This document shows, piece by piece, positions 13,280 to 14,020 of a stretch of 14,020 nt of DNA. How positions within the stretch are numbered: position 1 is the first letter of the stretch; every line of letters begins with the position of its first letter. The position numbers and the translations under genes are program-made. Source of the stretch: DIGJ01 sp036658435 (GTDB taxonomy: Bacteria > Bacillota > Clostridia > Lachnospirales > Lachnospiraceae); the NCBI GenBank assembly GCA_036658435.1, contig JAVXEO010000059.1, positions 1 through 14,020 of the forward strand, read 5' to 3'. The notes under the pieces were generated by a model. The model did not search any database. It had not been told where the DNA came from and was given only the letters and a program-made list of their open reading frames with translations.

Positions 13280-14020
13280 TTATAATTTAATCTTATTCCA
13301 TAACGTGGTACTGCTTACAATTTCATATTCACCGGACCACTTAGCAAATTTCTTTTCGAAAGAAGCCCTTTGACGTTCTTCAATTAGTTCTTCTTTTTTC
13401 TGTGCCGTTGCATCCTCGTCATCATCATTGACACAGTAGACGATATAGTATCCATTTTCCCCTTCAATTAAAGGGCTTAATTCTCCATTCTTCAGTTGAA
13501 AGACCGTCTCTTTTAAATCCTCAGGTGCATCTTTTTTGGAAAATGCAATTTCTGCATCTTTGGCATCCGTATTGGATTCTGCAAGACTTAAAAAATCTGT
13601 GGTTTCTTTTGCTTCCTTCCATAACTTTTTTGCTTTACTTTTTGCTTTTTTCTTTTCTTCCTCTGTCATATTTACCCTTATGTTGTTTTGGTCCATTCCT
13701 TTTGTCATAACCATAATGTACTGGATGGTAATCTGCTTTACTTCATCATCTGAAATATTGGTGTTTACATCATTCGTGGAAATTTCAAACATTTTATTTG
13801 CCAGAATATTTTCTCCATAAATTCTGGTAAGGGATTCCAGCGTTAATCCATATGTTTTTTTATCTTCTTTGCTTACATTTCCAAGGTAATCCACTCCACA
13901 GGCTCTTGCTTCTTCCTGTTCATCCTCTGTTAACAAAATTTCTTGTTTTTTTGCTTCCTGTTTTAAGATCTTAATTTGTATCAAGAGGTTCTGAATTTCT
14001 TCTTTTGCATAAGTTTCAAA
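13280..14020 (-). CDS. PrsA/SurA-like parvulin peptidyl-prolyl isomerase, 5' end outside the window
   Basis: The reading frame is open from the right window edge to TAA at 13280; 246 residues are visible and the N-terminus (signal peptide, possibly a lipobox) is missing. A SurA-N/chaperone-like helical part comes first (visible residues 1 to about 90: FETYAKEEIQNLLIQIK, then an acidic EDEQEEARACG region). A parvulin-type rotamase domain follows (about 98-215), with QYIMVM as its first strand, ALAESNTD-like FLSLAESNTDA, ELSPLIEGENGYYIVYC as its last, and a helical tail ending near KWSGEYEIV. Such proteins fold exported proteins at the outer face of the membrane. Next to an ABC exporter this may be functional or merely an operon neighbour. 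Confidence 0.8.
   Translation of the reverse strand, partial: FETYAKEEIQNLLIQIKILKQEAKKQEILLTEDEQEEARACGVDYLGNVSKEDKKTYGLTLESLTRIYGENILANKMFEISTNDVNTNISDDEVKQITIQYIMVMTKGMDQNNIRVNMTEEEKKKAKSKAKKLWKEAKETTDFLSLAESNTDAKDAEIAFSKKDAPEDLKETVFQLKNGELSPLIEGENGYYIVYCVNDDDEDATAQKKEELIEERQRASFEKKFAKWSGEYEIVSSTTLWNKIKL

Overview
The window looks like low-GC Clostridia, most likely Lachnospiraceae or a close relative. The reasons are the AT-rich sequence, strong AGGAGG-type ribosome binding sites, sporulation genes (spoVT, yabP, yabQ), and the sporulation/division cluster order known from Bacillus and Clostridia (spoVT ... mazG - yabO/rqcP - yabP - yabQ - divIC, with spoIIE usually next). The family assignment is inference; no rRNA or other taxonomic marker is present. 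I see no tRNA, rRNA, CRISPR array or insertion sequence.

Left part (1-3844, all minus strand). In transcription order: an Hpt-domain phosphotransfer protein and tcdA; then spoVT; a broken mazG reduced to its last 47 codons; hup; rqcP; yabP; yabQ; divIC. The most notable feature is the spoVT-hup gap. A 46-nt palindromic element lies directly beside the mazG remnant, and the remnant carries a near-consensus sigma-A promoter pointing at hup. Intrinsic terminators lie on both sides of rqcP. The second has its U-tract touching the yabP start codon and contains the yabP ribosome binding site.

Middle (3845-8817). A translationally coupled pair on the minus strand encodes a protein resembling the B12-dependent methionine synthase activation domain and a corrinoid adenosyltransferase. 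Divergent from it is an isolated MraY-type membrane transferase (plus). Then come a large membrane diguanylate cyclase with a PAS-like domain (minus) and a fructose-6-phosphate aldolase/transaldolase-like gene (minus) with a strong terminator. Several sigma-A-like promoters are readable in the gaps.

Right part (8818-14020). asnS (plus) converges on a second diguanylate cyclase (minus). Upstream of that cyclase lies a minus-strand set: a PrsA/SurA-like foldase (5' end outside the window), an ABC ATPase and an ABC-2 permease. The cyclase follows the permease by 65 nt and has its ribosome binding site inside a predicted hairpin.

Most of the window is ordinary chromosomal core. The interest lies in the mazG deletion scar, the palindromic element beside it, and the RNA hairpins overlapping the start regions of yabP and the second diguanylate cyclase. 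I did not find a wholly new multi-gene system.
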